Positions 1 through 9,580 of a DNA stretch of 64,000 nt are shown here, piece by piece. Positions within the stretch are counted from its first letter, which is position 1; each line of letters opens with the position of its first letter. Source of the DNA: Litorilituus lipolyticus (GTDB lineage: Bacteria; Pseudomonadota; Gammaproteobacteria; Enterobacterales; Alteromonadaceae); NCBI RefSeq assembly GCF_006439335.1, contig NZ_SAWY01000027.1, forward strand, positions 186,001 to 250,000. The letters run 5' to 3'. Below the pieces are notes generated by a model, which was not told the origin of the DNA, made no database searches, and saw only the letters and a list, made by a program, of their open reading frames with translations. A program made the position numbers and the translations under genes.

Positions 1-1
1 T

Positions 2-1303
2 GATGAAAGTGAAACACCAATGGAAAACCCGTATGCTGAAATAAGCGTAGAAGCCGCACAATATGATAATGCTGAACTTAATGTTGGTGATTATGTTGAA
101 GAACAAATTGAGTCAGTAAAATTTGATCGTGTAACTACACAAACAGCTAAACAAGTTATTGTTCAAAAAATTCGCGAAGCAGAGCGCGCTTTAGTTGTTG
201 ATGCTTACCAAGAACAATTAGGTGAACTTGTAACCGGCGTAGTAAAAAAATCTAGCCGTGATAGTGTTATTTTAGACTTAGGTAATAATGCTGAAGCGGT
301 TATTTACCGTGATGACATGTTACCACGTGAGTCTTTCCGTCCTGGAGATCGCGTTAGAGGTTTATTATATGAAATTAAACCTGAAGCACGTGGCGCACAA
401 TTATTTGTAAGCCGAACCAAACCTGAGATGTTAATTGAACTATTTCGAGTTGAAGTGCCAGAAATTGGTGAGGAGATGCTTGAAATCAAAGGTGCAGCTC
501 GTGATCCAGGTTCTCGTGCTAAAATCGCTGTTAAAAGTAACGATAAACGTATTGACCCTGTTGGTGCGTGTGTTGGTATGCGTGGCTCACGAGTTCAAGC
601 AGTTTCAGGCGAACTTGGCGGTGAACGCGTAGATATTGTTTTACATGATGATAATGTTGCTCAGTTTGTGATAAATGCCATGGCACCAGCTGAAGTTGCA
701 TCAATTATTGTTGATGAAGACAAAGGCACAATGGATATCGCGGTTGAAGAAGGTAACTTAGCGATGGCTATCGGCCGAAGTGGTCAAAATATTCGATTAG
801 CGAGCCAGTTAACTGGTTGGGAATTGAATGTTATGACCGTAGAAGATATGAAAGAGAAGCATCAAGCAGAAAATGACAAAGTACTTACGTTGTTTACTGA
901 TAAATTAGATTTAGATGAAGATTTCGCAACACTTCTAGCAGAGGAAGGTTTTACTTCTTTAGAAGAAATTGCTTATGTCCCAGTGGCTGAAATGCTTGAA
1001 ATTGATGGTTTAAATGAAGAAATCATTGAAGAGTTACGTGATAGAGCAAAAGAAGCTCTAACAACTCAAGCATTAGCAAGTGAAGAAACACTTGAAGGTG
1101 CCGAGCCAGCAGAAGATTTATTAGGCCTTGAAGGTTTAGATCGTCATTTAGCATATGTTCTAGCAAGTAGAGGTGTTTGCACACTTGAAGACTTAGCAGA
1201 ACAAGGTATTGATGAAATTAGTGATATTGAAGAATTAGATGAAACCAAAGCGGGTGAGCTGATTATGGCTGCACGTAATATTTGTTGGTTTAACGAAGAA
1301 TAA
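2..1303 (+). CDS. nusA: Transcription termination/antitermination factor NusA (5' end outside window)
   Basis: NusA binds RNA polymerase and nascent RNA and modulates pausing, termination and antitermination. The frame is already open at the left edge, so the ATG at 20 is internal; compared with the ~495-residue E. coli protein about 60-65 N-terminal residues (part of the RNAP-binding domain) are missing. Visible in order are the end of the N-terminal domain, an S1 domain ([17 protein letters not shown]), KH1 ([15 protein letters not shown]), KH2 ([13 protein letters not shown]) and two acidic C-terminal repeats as in E. coli; the end NICWFNEE is also family-typical. infB starts 23 nt downstream, the classical nusA-infB operon. 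Confidence 0.98.
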   Translation, partial: DESETPMENPYAEISVEAAQYDNAELNVGDYVEEQIESVKFDRVTTQTAKQVIVQKIREAERALVVDAYQEQLGELVTGVVKKSSRDSVILDLGNNAEAVIYRDDMLPRESFRPGDRVRGLLYEIKPEARGAQLFVSRTKPEMLIELFRVEVPEIGEEMLEIKGAARDPGSRAKIAVKSNDKRIDPVGACVGMRGSRVQAVSGELGGERVDIVLHDDNVAQFVINAMAPAEVASIIVDEDKGTMDIAVEEGNLAMAIGRSGQNIRLASQLTGWELNVMTVEDMKEKHQAENDKVLTLFTDKLDLDEDFATLLAEEGFTSLEEIAYVPVAEMLEIDGLNEEIIEELRDRAKEALTTQALASEETLEGAEPAEDLLGLEGLDRHLAYVLASRGVCTLEDLAEQGIDEISDIEELDETKAGELIMAARNICWFNEE

Positions 1304-1326
1304 TTAACACCGGGAGAACATTATAG

Positions 1327-4011
1327 ATGGCAGATATAACGGTAGAAGAACTTGCCAAAGAAATCGGTACACCGGTGGAACGCTTAGTGAGTCAGTTATC
1401 TGATACAGGCGTGAATAAATCGGCAACTGATAAAGTTTCGCAAGAAGAAAAAGAAGCCTTACTAGAGCACCTTAAAAAGCAACATGGAGATGATTCATCT
1501 TCAAAGCCTAGTAAATTAACATTAAGCCGTAAAACTAAGTCAACATTGACATTAGGGCATGGTAGCAAAGCAAAGTCAGTTAATGTTGAGGTACGTAAAA
1601 AGCGTACTTATGTGAAGCGTAGTGACCTTGAAGAGCAAAAAATGGCTGAAGAGGCTGCTAAGGCTGAAGCAGAGGCACAAGCAAAAGCAGAAGCTGAAGC
1701 AAAAGCCAAAGCAGAAGCTGCAGCTAAAGAAGCTGAGAATGCTCGTGCAGTAGCCGCTGCTAAAGCTGAAGCTGAAGCTGAACGAAAAGCCGCTGCTAAA
1801 GCAGAAGCTGAAGCTAAAGCAAAACAAGCAGCAGTTGAAAAAGCTAAGAACATTGAAAAATCAGCAGCAGAGCCAGAAAAAGTAGTTGAAAGTGAAGAAG
1901 CGAAGAAACTAAGGTTGCAACAAGAAAAAGAAGCTGCAGCTAAAGTAGAAGCGGAAGCAAAAGAAGCTGCAGCCGCTGCTAAAAAGCTTGCTGAAGAAAA
2001 TGAAGCACGCTGGAAAGAGCAAGAAGCTGAGCGTAAAGCTAAAGAGAAAGAAGTTGTTCATTTAACTTCTTCGAAATACGCTCAAGAAGCTGAAGATAAA
2101 ATTGATGCAGCTGACGAAGGCGCAGGACGTCGTCGTAAGAAGAAAAAAGGTGGCGCAGATAAGAAAGGTCGCGATGCTCGCCCAGCTAAGGGACGTAAGC
2201 AAACGTTATCAGCTCCGCAAAGTTTAAAACATGGTTTTACAAAACCTGTTGAGACTAAAGTACAAGATATTCGTATTGGTGAAACTATCTCTGTTGCTGA
2301 ATTAGCTAATAAAATGGCTAAGAAAGGTGCTGAAGTAGTTAAAGCAATGTTTAAAATGGGCGCTATGGCAACCATTAACCAAGTTATAGACCAAGAAACT
2401 GCAGCGTTAGTTGCTGAAGAAATGGGCTTTAACGTTGTATTGGTCAAAGAGAATGCATTAGAAGAAGCTGTACTTGCTGATCGCGGTCATACTGGTGATG
2501 CAATTACTCGTGCTCCTGTTGTTACCATTATGGGTCACGTTGACCACGGTAAAACATCATTACTAGATCACATTCGTGAGGCAAAAGTAGCTGATGGTGA
2601 AGCAGGTGGTATTACACAGCATATTGGTGCTTATCATGTAGAAACAGGTCATGGCATGATCACGTTCCTAGATACCCCAGGTCATGCTGCGTTTACAGCA
2701 ATGCGTTCACGTGGTGCTAAAGCAACAGATATTGTTATCATTGTTGTTGCTGCCGATGATGGTGTAATGCCGCAAACAATTGAAGCAATCCAACATGCGA
2801 AGGCATCTGAGGTGCCAATTATTATCGCTGTAAACAAAATGGATAAAGAAACAGCAGATCCAGATCGTGTTAAAAATGAATTATCACAACACGATGTTAT
2901 CCCAGAAGATTGGGGCGGTGATGTACAGTTTGTTCATGTATCAGCTAAAACAGGCTTAGGCATTGATGAATTATTAGATTCAGTGTTACTACAATCTGAA
3001 GTTTTAGAATTAACAGCAGTTGTTGACAAAATGGCTAACGGTGTTGTTGTAGAGTCAAAACTAGATAAAGGTCGTGGCCCTGTAGCAACAGTACTTGTAC
3101 AAGAAGGTACCTTGAACCAAGGCGATATTGTCTTATGTGGTCTTGAGTATGGTCGTGTACGTGCTATGCGTGATGAGAATGGTAAAACTATTCAATCTGC
3201 CGGCCCATCTATACCAGTAGAAATACTTGGTTTAAGTGGTGTTCCACAATCAGGTGATGAAGCAACGGTTGTTAAAGATGAGAAGAAAGCCCGTGAAGTT
3301 GCTTTATATCGTCAAGGCAAGTTCCGTGATGTTAAATTAGCTCGTCAGCAGAAATCTAAACTTGAAAATATGTTTGCTAACATGTCAGAAGGTGAGATTT
3401 CAGAAGTTAATGTTGTATTGAAGTCTGATGTACAAGGTTCATTAGAAGCTATCTCTGATTCATTGCAAAAACTTTCAACTGAAGAAGTTAAAGTTCGCAT
3501 TATTGGCTCAGGTGTTGGTGGTATTACTGAAACAGATGCAACACTTGCAGCAGCGTCTAATGCCATTGTTGTTGGTTTTAACGTACGTGCTGATGCCGCA
3601 GCGAGAAAGGTCATTGAATCTGAAGGCGTTGACTTACGTTATTATAGTGTAATTTACGCACTAATTGATGAAGTTAAACAAGCAATGAGCGGTATGCTTG
3701 CACCTGAATTCAAGCAAGAAATCATTGGTCTTGCTGAAGTTCGTGACGTATTTAAGTCACCGAAAATTGGTGCAATTGCTGGTTGTATGGTTACAGAAGG
3801 TACTATTAAGCGTAGTGCGCCGATTCGTGTTTTACGTGAAAATGTGGTTATTTACGAAGGTGAACTTGAATCATTACGCCGCTTTAAAGATGATGTTCAA
3901 GAAGTACGTAATGGTACTGAGTGTGGTATCGGTGTTAAAAACTACAACGATGTACGTGTAGGTGACCAAATCGAAGTATTCGAAACAGTTGAAGTTAAAC
4001 GCTCGCTGTAA
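1327..4011 (+). CDS. infB: Translation initiation factor IF-2
   Basis: GTPase that places initiator tRNA on the 30S subunit and promotes subunit joining. 894 residues, close to the long enterobacterial form. The N-terminal IF2_N helical domain is followed by a very Ala/Glu/Lys-rich linker (about residues 100-240), then a second IF2_N-like segment. The G domain shows GHVDHGKT near residues 403-410, DTPGH near 450 and NKMD near 503; domains II-IV follow. The start has a GGGAG ribosome-binding site. The low-complexity linker gives long antisense open frames that are not genes. Second gene of the nusA operon. Confidence 0.98.
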   Translation: MADITVEELAKEIGTPVERLVSQLSDTGVNKSATDKVSQEEKEALLEHLKKQHGDDSSSKPSKLTLSRKTKSTLTLGHGSKAKSVNVEVRKKRTYVKRSDLEEQKMAEEAAKAEAEAQAKAEAEAKAKAEAAAKEAENARAVAAAKAEAEAERKAAAKAEAEAKAKQAAVEKAKNIEKSAAEPEKVVESEEAKKLRLQQEKEAAAKVEAEAKEAAAAAKKLAEENEARWKEQEAERKAKEKEVVHLTSSKYAQEAEDKIDAADEGAGRRRKKKKGGADKKGRDARPAKGRKQTLSAPQSLKHGFTKPVETKVQDIRIGETISVAELANKMAKKGAEVVKAMFKMGAMATINQVIDQETAALVAEEMGFNVVLVKENALEEAVLADRGHTGDAITRAPVVTIMGHVDHGKTSLLDHIREAKVADGEAGGITQHIGAYHVETGHGMITFLDTPGHAAFTAMRSRGAKATDIVIIVVAADDGVMPQTIEAIQHAKASEVPIIIAVNKMDKETADPDRVKNELSQHDVIPEDWGGDVQFVHVSAKTGLGIDELLDSVLLQSEVLELTAVVDKMANGVVVESKLDKGRGPVATVLVQEGTLNQGDIVLCGLEYGRVRAMRDENGKTIQSAGPSIPVEILGLSGVPQSGDEATVVKDEKKAREVALYRQGKFRDVKLARQQKSKLENMFANMSEGEISEVNVVLKSDVQGSLEAISDSLQKLSTEEVKVRIIGSGVGGITETDATLAAASNAIVVGFNVRADAAARKVIESEGVDLRYYSVIYALIDEVKQAMSGMLAPEFKQEIIGLAEVRDVFKSPKIGAIAGCMVTEGTIKRSAPIRVLRENVVIYEGELESLRRFKDDVQEVRNGTECGIGVKNYNDVRVGDQIEVFETVEVKRSL

Positions 4012-4013
4012 CT

Positions 4014-4115
4014 TAAATTATTGCTAATTGATTCAACTACTGCTTTGGATGTACTCATTGACATGCGTCAACTCCGTGCATCCGCCTTGTATTTAAAACA
4101 ATTAGCTTCAATTTA
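4014..4115. repeat. Long imperfect palindrome between infB and rbfA
   Basis: About 100 bp directly after the infB stop folds on itself. Outer arms: TAAATT-n3-GCTAATTG (4014-4030) against CAATTAGC-n3-AATTTA (4099-4115). Inner arms: GGATGTA against TGCATCC. The tip is TTGAC-ATGC-GTCAA. A separate intrinsic terminator follows at 4141. It could be an RNA processing structure or a palindromic repeat element; no second copy was noticed in the window. Confidence 0.6.
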
Positions 4116-4140
4116 ATGTCACTGTAGGTGATATATATTT

Positions 4141-4163
4141 AAAAAGGGGCTTTAGCCCCTTTT
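4141..4163 (+). terminator. Intrinsic terminator-like hairpin after infB
   Basis: Stem AAAAGGGGC / GCCCCTTTT with a TTTA loop and a T-tract. It lies 60 nt before rbfA, inside what is normally one operon, so it probably acts as a partial terminator or attenuator between nusA-infB and rbfA-truB. Confidence 0.75.
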
Positions 4164-4222
4164 GTGTTGTTAATTGATAATTGAAATCTGACAATGTCTT
4201 GTTAGTTTCAAAGGAGTTTACG

Positions 4223-4630
4223 ATGGCTAGAGAATATGCCCGTACTGATCGAGTAGGTCAGCAAATCCAAAAAGAAATCGCCGTTATTTTAATGCGCGAA
4301 ATTAAAGATCCACGTTTAAGCATGACCACTGTTTCTGCTGTTGAAGTAACACGTGATTTAGCTTATGCAAAGGTATTTGTTACTTTTTTTAATGACAATG
4401 ATGATGAGATTAAAGCATCACTTGAAGTGTTGTCTGAAGCAGAAGGTTATATCCGTTCATTGCTTGGTAAACGTTTACGTGCGCGTATTATGCCTCACTT
4501 AAGATTTGTTTATGACAAATCAATGGTTGAAGGGGTGAGAATGGGGAATTTAGTTGATCAAGCGATTGCCAGCGATAAGAGTAATCAAAATGAAGACCCT
4601 AATGACGAGCAAAGTGAGCAGGGTGAATAA
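4223..4630 (+). CDS. rbfA: 30S ribosome-binding factor RbfA
   Basis: Small KH-type protein for late 30S subunit maturation and cold adaptation. 135 residues from the ATG at 4223, chosen because AAGGAG lies 6 nt upstream and the protein then begins [14 protein letters not shown], as in the family; the longer frame opening at 4181 adds 14 unrelated residues. The core [14 protein letters not shown] and the ending [12 protein letters not shown] are typical. The C-terminal tail is acidic and polar. truB follows after 3 nt. Confidence 0.96.
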   Translation: MAREYARTDRVGQQIQKEIAVILMREIKDPRLSMTTVSAVEVTRDLAYAKVFVTFFNDNDDEIKASLEVLSEAEGYIRSLLGKRLRARIMPHLRFVYDKSMVEGVRMGNLVDQAIASDKSNQNEDPNDEQSEQGE

Positions 4631-4633
4631 ACC

Positions 4634-5581
4634 ATGGCAAAACGAAGAAAAGGTCGTGCAATTAATGGCGTTTTATTACTAGATAAACCTTATGAAATGT
4701 CTTCGAATCATGCATTGCAAGCGGTAAAAAGAATTTATTTTGCTCAAAAAGCAGGCCATACAGGTGCACTTGACCCTCTTGCGACAGGTATGCTGCCTAT
4801 ATGTTTAGGAGAAGGTACTAAGTTTTCTCAATTTTTATTAGATACAGATAAAACATATCAAGTGACTGCTAAACTTGGTATTCGTACTACAACAAGTGAC
4901 GCTGACGGTGAAGTGGTTAGTGAAAAACCTGTAGCTGTTTCTGATGAACAACTGCTTGTAGCCTTGGATAGTTTTCGTGGAACCACCAAGCAAGTTCCCT
5001 CCATGTACTCAGCGTTAAAGTATCAAGGACAGCCTTTATATAAGTATGCACGTGAAGGTATAGAAGTGCCAAGGGAGGCACGTGATATCACAGTATTTTC
5101 TCTTGAGTTACTACGTTTTGAAAACGATGAAGTTGAATTGAAAATACATGTATCTAAAGGGACATACATAAGGACTATCGTTGATGATTTGGGTGAATTA
5201 TTAGGTTGTGGTGCTCATGTTGCTGATTTAAGGCGCTTAGCAGTAGGTAGTTATCCTATTGAGCGTATGGTAACACTCGATCATGTTGAAGCATTGTTAG
5301 CCGAAGCTAAAGAAAAGGACATTTCACCTTCAACTTTACTCGATCCTTTGTTACTGCCAATGGAAAGTGCGGTAGATGGTATGCCAGCAGTGTATGTAGA
5401 TGACATGTCAGCAAGCTTTTTAAGGCACGGTAACCCTGTACAGGCTTATAACGCACCTGCTGAGGGAAGTGTTCAGGTCTATATTGGTGAAGATAATAAT
5501 GATGATAATGCTGAATTCATTGGTGTTGGTCAAATCAATGATGATGGTCTAGTAGCACCTAAGCGTATTGTTGTTATCTAA
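4634..5581 (+). CDS. truB: tRNA pseudouridine(55) synthase TruB
   Basis: Makes pseudouridine-55 in the T-loop of tRNAs. 315 residues, normal for the family. The catalytic aspartate is D47 in GALDPLATG; the [13 protein letters not shown] motif lies in the middle and a PUA-like C-terminal domain ends the protein. The start lies 3 nt after the rbfA stop, so the two are co-translated. Confidence 0.97.
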   Translation: MAKRRKGRAINGVLLLDKPYEMSSNHALQAVKRIYFAQKAGHTGALDPLATGMLPICLGEGTKFSQFLLDTDKTYQVTAKLGIRTTTSDADGEVVSEKPVAVSDEQLLVALDSFRGTTKQVPSMYSALKYQGQPLYKYAREGIEVPREARDITVFSLELLRFENDEVELKIHVSKGTYIRTIVDDLGELLGCGAHVADLRRLAVGSYPIERMVTLDHVEALLAEAKEKDISPSTLLDPLLLPMESAVDGMPAVYVDDMSASFLRHGNPVQAYNAPAEGSVQVYIGEDNNDDNAEFIGVGQINDDGLVAPKRIVVI

Positions 5582-5590
5582 AAATAGTTA

Positions 5591-5680
5591 AGCGTATTCT
5601 TTGTGTAATCATTAGCAAGATAAAGTGGCTGATGACTAAGGTTTATCTTGCAATTTACTTCCTTACTGCTAGAATACGCG
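5591..5680. repeat. Nested inverted repeat between truB and rpsO
   Basis: Outer arms GCGTATTCT (5592-5600) and AGAATACGC (5671-5679) are perfect; inner arms GCAAGATAAA (5615-5624) and TTTATCTTGC (5642-5651) are also perfect, with a 17-nt loop. There is no T-tract, so it is not a normal terminator. It may be an RNase III-type processing site or a stabilising structure in the truB-rpsO transcript. Confidence 0.6.
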
Positions 5681-5784
5681 CTCTTTCGTCATCAATGCTG
5701 AATTAGTGTTTGGCTTGATGGTTATTTAATACTTTGTTTTTACAATTAATTTGTACGAATAAAGTTCACACTAAGGATAAAATT

Positions 5785-6054
5785 ATGTCTTTAAATGCTG
5801 CTGAAAAAGCTGCTATCGTTGCAGAATACGCACAAAAAGAAGGTGACACTGGTTCTCCAGAAGTACAAGTTGCTTTGTTAACTACACAAATCAACCACTT
5901 ACAAGGTCACTTCAAAGAGCACATCCATGATCACCACTCACGTCGTGGTTTATTACGTATGGTTGCTCAACGTCGTAAGCTTCTTGATTACTTAAAAGGC
6001 AAGAACGTTGAACGTTACTCTGCTTTAATTGAAAAGTTAGGTTTACGTCGCTAA
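5785..6054 (+). CDS. rpsO: 30S ribosomal protein S15
   Basis: Primary 16S rRNA-binding protein of the 30S platform. 89 residues from the ATG at 5785, the same length as E. coli S15; the frame opening at 5734 adds 17 unrelated residues. Hallmarks: [30 protein letters not shown] and the ending [11 protein letters not shown] strong terminator follows at once and pnp lies downstream, the conserved rpsO-pnp pair. Confidence 0.98.
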   Translation: MSLNAAEKAAIVAEYAQKEGDTGSPEVQVALLTTQINHLQGHFKEHIHDHHSRRGLLRMVAQRRKLLDYLKGKNVERYSALIEKLGLRR

Positions 6055-6081
6055 GACTAATTTTCAATAGAAAATTTACTC

Positions 6082-6107
6082 AAAGGAGCCGAACGGCTCC
6101 TTTTTTT
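6082..6107 (+). terminator. Intrinsic terminator of rpsO
   Basis: Stem AAAGGAGCCG / CGGCTCCTTT with an AA tip (probably opened to a 4-nt loop), then T7. It lies 28 nt after the rpsO stop. Confidence 0.92.
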
Positions 6108-6295
6108 ATACTTATTTTTCGTGATTTGATAACAAATAAATTAAATCTTTGATCTTTTTTGTAGTTTCTATGCCTCTCATTGTTTTTCACACTAGTAAAT
6201 CACGAATAGGGCAGTATAATGTGCGTGCAAATTATTAAGTTGCACCGTGTTATTGTTAGGAAGTTTACTTTTGCTTCACTATCACTGACATATAA

Positions 6296-6388
6296 AAGTT
6301 ATAATCAATCAAACTGTATAATTTTTTGTTCTACTCTTCTGTGCTTTTGCTGTGAGTGAATAAATAATTGTACAGATTGATTAACGTT
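6296..6388 (+). promoter_or_regulatory. Long hairpin in the pnp leader, candidate RNase III site
   Basis: TAATCAATC-AAAC-TGTATAATT (6302-6323) pairs with AATTGTACA-GATTGATTA (6366-6383): an 18-bp duplex with one G-U pair and a 4-nt bulge. Weaker pairing continues outward (AAAGTT against the region of 6388) and inward (TTC-ACTC against GAGT-GAA). It ends about 40 nt before the pnp start. In E. coli the pnp leader forms a long stem cut by RNase III and PNPase as autocontrol; the same logic here is inference. A TATAAT at 6215-6220 could be the pnp -10 box, but no good -35 is visible. Nothing else stands out in the gap 6108-6422. Confidence 0.6.
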
Positions 6389-6422
6389 TATAAATAATTA
6401 AATATATTAAGGACATTAATAG

Positions 6423-8540
6423 ATGTTAAATCCGATTACTAAAAAATTTCAGTTTGGTCAACATACTGTCACATTAGAAACTGGCGCAATCGCGCGTCAA
6501 GCCAGCGCTGCTGTTATGGCAAGCATGGACGATACTAGCGTATTAGTCTCTGTAGTTGCTAAAAAAGAAGCTGTTGAAGGTCAAGATTTCTTCCCATTAA
6601 CAGTTAACTATCAAGAAAGAAGTTATGCCGCGGGTAAAATCCCTGGTAGCTTCTTCAAACGTGAAGGTCGCCCTTCTGAAGAAGAGACATTAATTGCACG
6701 TCTAATTGACCGTCCAATTCGTCCATTATTTCCAGAAGGTTTTACTAATGAAGTACAAGTGATTATCACTGTTGTTTCAGTAAACCCTGAAATTTCTCCA
6801 GATATCATTTCATTAATAGGTACTTCAGCAGCGTTAGCTATTTCAGGTGCTCCGTTTAACGGTCCTGTAGGTGCTGCACGTGTTGGTTACACAGACGGTA
6901 AATATTTACTTAACCCATTACAATCTGAGTTACCAGAGAGTCAACTTGACTTAGTTGTTTCAGGTACTGATTCTGCGGTATTAATGGTTGAATCAGAAGC
7001 AGATGTGCTTTCTGAAGAAGTTATGTTAGGCGCTGTTGTTTATGGTCATGAGCAAATGCAAGCGGCTATTACAGCAATTAACGAATTTAAAGCAGAAGTT
7101 AACAACCCTACTTGGGACTGGACTGCGCCAGAGAAAAACACTGAATTAGCAGCAAAAATTGCTGAGTTATCAGAAGCACAAGTTAATGAAGCTTACCAAA
7201 TCACTGAAAAAGCAGTACGTTATGAACGTGTTGCAGAAATTAGAAACTCAGTTGTTGAGCAGTTACTTGCTGAAAATGAAGAGCTTAATGTTCAAGAAGC
7301 TAAAGACTTATTCCATGACTTAGAGAAAACGGTTGTTCGTGGTCGTATTACTCAAGGTAACCCGCGTATTGATGGTCGTGATCCTGAGTCAGTTCGTGCA
7401 TTAGATGTAATGACCGGTGTATTACCACGTACTCACGGTAGCTCAGTATTTACGCGTGGTGAGACACAAGCTCTAGTGACTGCTACTTTAGGTACTCAGC
7501 GTGATGCACAACGTTTAGATACAATCATGGGTGAGAAAACAGATGCATTCATGCTTCACTACAACTTCCCTCCATACTGTGTTGGTGAAACTGGTTTTGT
7601 AGGTTCTCCTAAGCGTCGTGAAATTGGTCATGGTCGTTTAGCTAAGCGTGGTATGTTAGCTGTTATGCCTACCGTTGAAGAATTCCCATATGCTGTGCGT
7701 GTAGTATCAGAAATTACTGAATCAAATGGTTCATCATCAATGGCATCTGTTTGTGGTACCTCGTTAGCACTTATGGACGCAGGTGTTCCAATTAAAGCGT
7801 CTGTAGCGGGTATCGCTATGGGTCTTGTTAAAGAAGGTGAAAACTTCGTTGTACTTTCAGACATTTTAGGTGATGAAGATCACTTAGGTGATATGGACTT
7901 TAAAGTAGCGGGTACAACAGAAGGTATCACTGCTTTACAAATGGACATCAAAATTGAAGGTATTACGCAAGAAATCATGCAAATTGCTTTAAATCAAGCA
8001 AAAGCGGCGCGTACTCACATTTTATCTGTTATGGACGAAGCTATTGCAGGTCATAGAGAAGAAATTTCAGAGTTTGCTCCTCGTATTCATACAATGAAAG
8101 TAAGCCAAGATAAAATTCGTGACATCATCGGTAAAGGTGGCGCAACTATTCGTCAGCTTACTGAAGAAACGGGTACAACTATTGAAATTGATGATGACGG
8201 GACTGTTAAAATTGCTGCTACCGATGGTGAGCAAGCGAAAGATGCTATCGCTAGAATTACTGCATTAACAGCAGAAATTGAAGTAGGTACTATTTACACA
8301 GGTAAAGTTGTTCGTATCGTTGATTTTGGTGCTTTTGTTAACGTATTACCTGGTAAAGATGGTTTAGTTCATATTTCTCAAATTTCAGAAGAGCGTGTTA
8401 ACAATGTTAGTGACGTGCTTTCTGAAGGACAAGAAGTTACTGTTAAAGTACTTGAAGTTGACCGCCAAGGCCGTGTTCGCTTAAGTATCAAAGAAGCTAT
8501 TGAAAAGCCAGCTGAAGAAGCTGCACCTAGTGAAGAATAA
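6423..8540 (+). CDS. pnp: Polyribonucleotide nucleotidyltransferase (PNPase)
   Basis: Phosphorolytic 3'-5' exoribonuclease and degradosome component important in the cold. 705 residues, standard length. Two RNase PH domains with the helical linker between them come first, then a KH domain with IGKGG near residue 569, then an S1 domain from about residue 620 ([20 protein letters not shown]). AAGGA sits 10 nt before the start. The gene follows rpsO and precedes nlpI, as in enterobacteria. Confidence 0.98.
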   Translation: MLNPITKKFQFGQHTVTLETGAIARQASAAVMASMDDTSVLVSVVAKKEAVEGQDFFPLTVNYQERSYAAGKIPGSFFKREGRPSEEETLIARLIDRPIRPLFPEGFTNEVQVIITVVSVNPEISPDIISLIGTSAALAISGAPFNGPVGAARVGYTDGKYLLNPLQSELPESQLDLVVSGTDSAVLMVESEADVLSEEVMLGAVVYGHEQMQAAITAINEFKAEVNNPTWDWTAPEKNTELAAKIAELSEAQVNEAYQITEKAVRYERVAEIRNSVVEQLLAENEELNVQEAKDLFHDLEKTVVRGRITQGNPRIDGRDPESVRALDVMTGVLPRTHGSSVFTRGETQALVTATLGTQRDAQRLDTIMGEKTDAFMLHYNFPPYCVGETGFVGSPKRREIGHGRLAKRGMLAVMPTVEEFPYAVRVVSEITESNGSSSMASVCGTSLALMDAGVPIKASVAGIAMGLVKEGENFVVLSDILGDEDHLGDMDFKVAGTTEGITALQMDIKIEGITQEIMQIALNQAKAARTHILSVMDEAIAGHREEISEFAPRIHTMKVSQDKIRDIIGKGGATIRQLTEETGTTIEIDDDGTVKIAATDGEQAKDAIARITALTAEIEVGTIYTGKVVRIVDFGAFVNVLPGKDGLVHISQISEERVNNVSDVLSEGQEVTVKVLEVDRQGRVRLSIKEAIEKPAEEAAPSEE

Positions 8541-8564
8541 GTAAATTTTTACAAATTCTTTGTT

Positions 8565-8592
8565 AAAAGGGAGCCTTACGGCTCCTTTTTTG
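8565..8592 (+). terminator. Intrinsic terminator of pnp
   Basis: AAAAGGGAGCC / GGCTCCTTTTT stem with one G-U pair, TTAC loop and T-run. It closes the pnp transcript before nlpI. Confidence 0.9.
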
Positions 8593-8646
8593 TATATAAT
8601 GCTCAATACTTATTCGGTATAGCTTTTTAATTTTAAGGCATTTTTT

Positions 8647-9561
8647 GTGCATTCAATGATAAATAAAGTCGTATTTCCTCTCGTGATCAGCTTGGCAGTG
8701 CTTACTCAAGGCTGTGTTTCTACGACGCCATTAACCAACCCTGAAGATCCTGCAAAAATGGGGCAATTAGTTATTGCCGAGCCTTTGCCTGTGAACTATA
8801 AAAGTGAAATTGCTATTGCACGTTTGTCTGAGGTTATTAATCGAGTAAAAATATCAGAAGAGCAAAGAGCACAATTATTTTATGATCGCGGTGTTTTATT
8901 TGATAGTGTGGGTTTACGTTCTTTAGCTCGATTAGATTTTAGCCGCGCATTGCAATTAAAACCTAATTTAGTGGATGCATATAATTTTTTAGGTATTCAT
9001 TACACACAGATGCAAGAATTTTCTCAAGCCTATGAGCAATTTGATTCAGCTTTAGAATTAGCGCCTTTACATGAATATGCTTATTTGAATCGTGGAATAG
9101 CATTATATTATGGGGCAAGGCCTGAGCTTGCTGTTCAAGACTTTGAAGCATTTCATCATCAGCAAAGTGATGATCCGTATCGAATCCTTTGGCTTTACCT
9201 TACAGAGCATGAAGTAGATGCAAAATCTGCAATGGAACAATTAACAAAGCGAGTAAAAAAAGTTGATGATAGAACTTGGGCAAAACAAGTCATCAAAATG
9301 TATCTTGGTGATATCAGCCAAAGAGAATTCATAGATAATTTAACTCAAGGTGTAGAGACTAATAAGCATTTGACCGACAGACTATGTGAGGCATATTTCT
9401 ATTTAGGCAAATATAACCAAATTTTAGGTGATGAGCTTGCAGCTGCTAATTTCTTTAAGCTATCTCTGAGCACGAATGTTTATGAATTTGTCGAACATCG
9501 CTATGCTAAGTTAGAGTTAGACTTGATGGCCAGTACTAAAGCGTTGAGTATCGTTCCTTAG
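8647..9561 (+). CDS. nlpI: Lipoprotein NlpI
   Basis: Outer-membrane lipoprotein with TPR repeats; in E. coli it is the adaptor that brings the peptidoglycan hydrolase MepS to the protease Prc. 304 residues. A signal peptide ends in the lipobox LTQGC (Cys near residue 23). TPR motifs run from about residue 80 (RGVLFDSVGLRSLARLDFSRAL, quoted in two parts: RGVLFDSVGL and RSLARLDFSRAL; then LNRGIALYYGARPELAVQDF), matching NlpI closely. The GTG at 8647 is 8 nt from AAGG and preferred; an ATG at 8656 is possible. It follows pnp, its usual place. Confidence 0.93.
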   Translation: MHSMINKVVFPLVISLAVLTQGCVSTTPLTNPEDPAKMGQLVIAEPLPVNYKSEIAIARLSEVINRVKISEEQRAQLFYDRGVLFDSVGLRSLARLDFSRALQLKPNLVDAYNFLGIHYTQMQEFSQAYEQFDSALELAPLHEYAYLNRGIALYYGARPELAVQDFEAFHHQQSDDPYRILWLYLTEHEVDAKSAMEQLTKRVKKVDDRTWAKQVIKMYLGDISQREFIDNLTQGVETNKHLTDRLCEAYFYLGKYNQILGDELAAANFFKLSLSTNVYEFVEHRYAKLELDLMASTKALSIVP

Positions 9562-9580
9562 TCATAAAATAACTGCAGTT

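Noticed and set aside
1576-1853. Antisense open frames rich in Ser/Phe and Ala over infB
   Set aside because: They mirror the repetitive Ala/Glu/Lys linker of IF-2 and have no protein-like composition.
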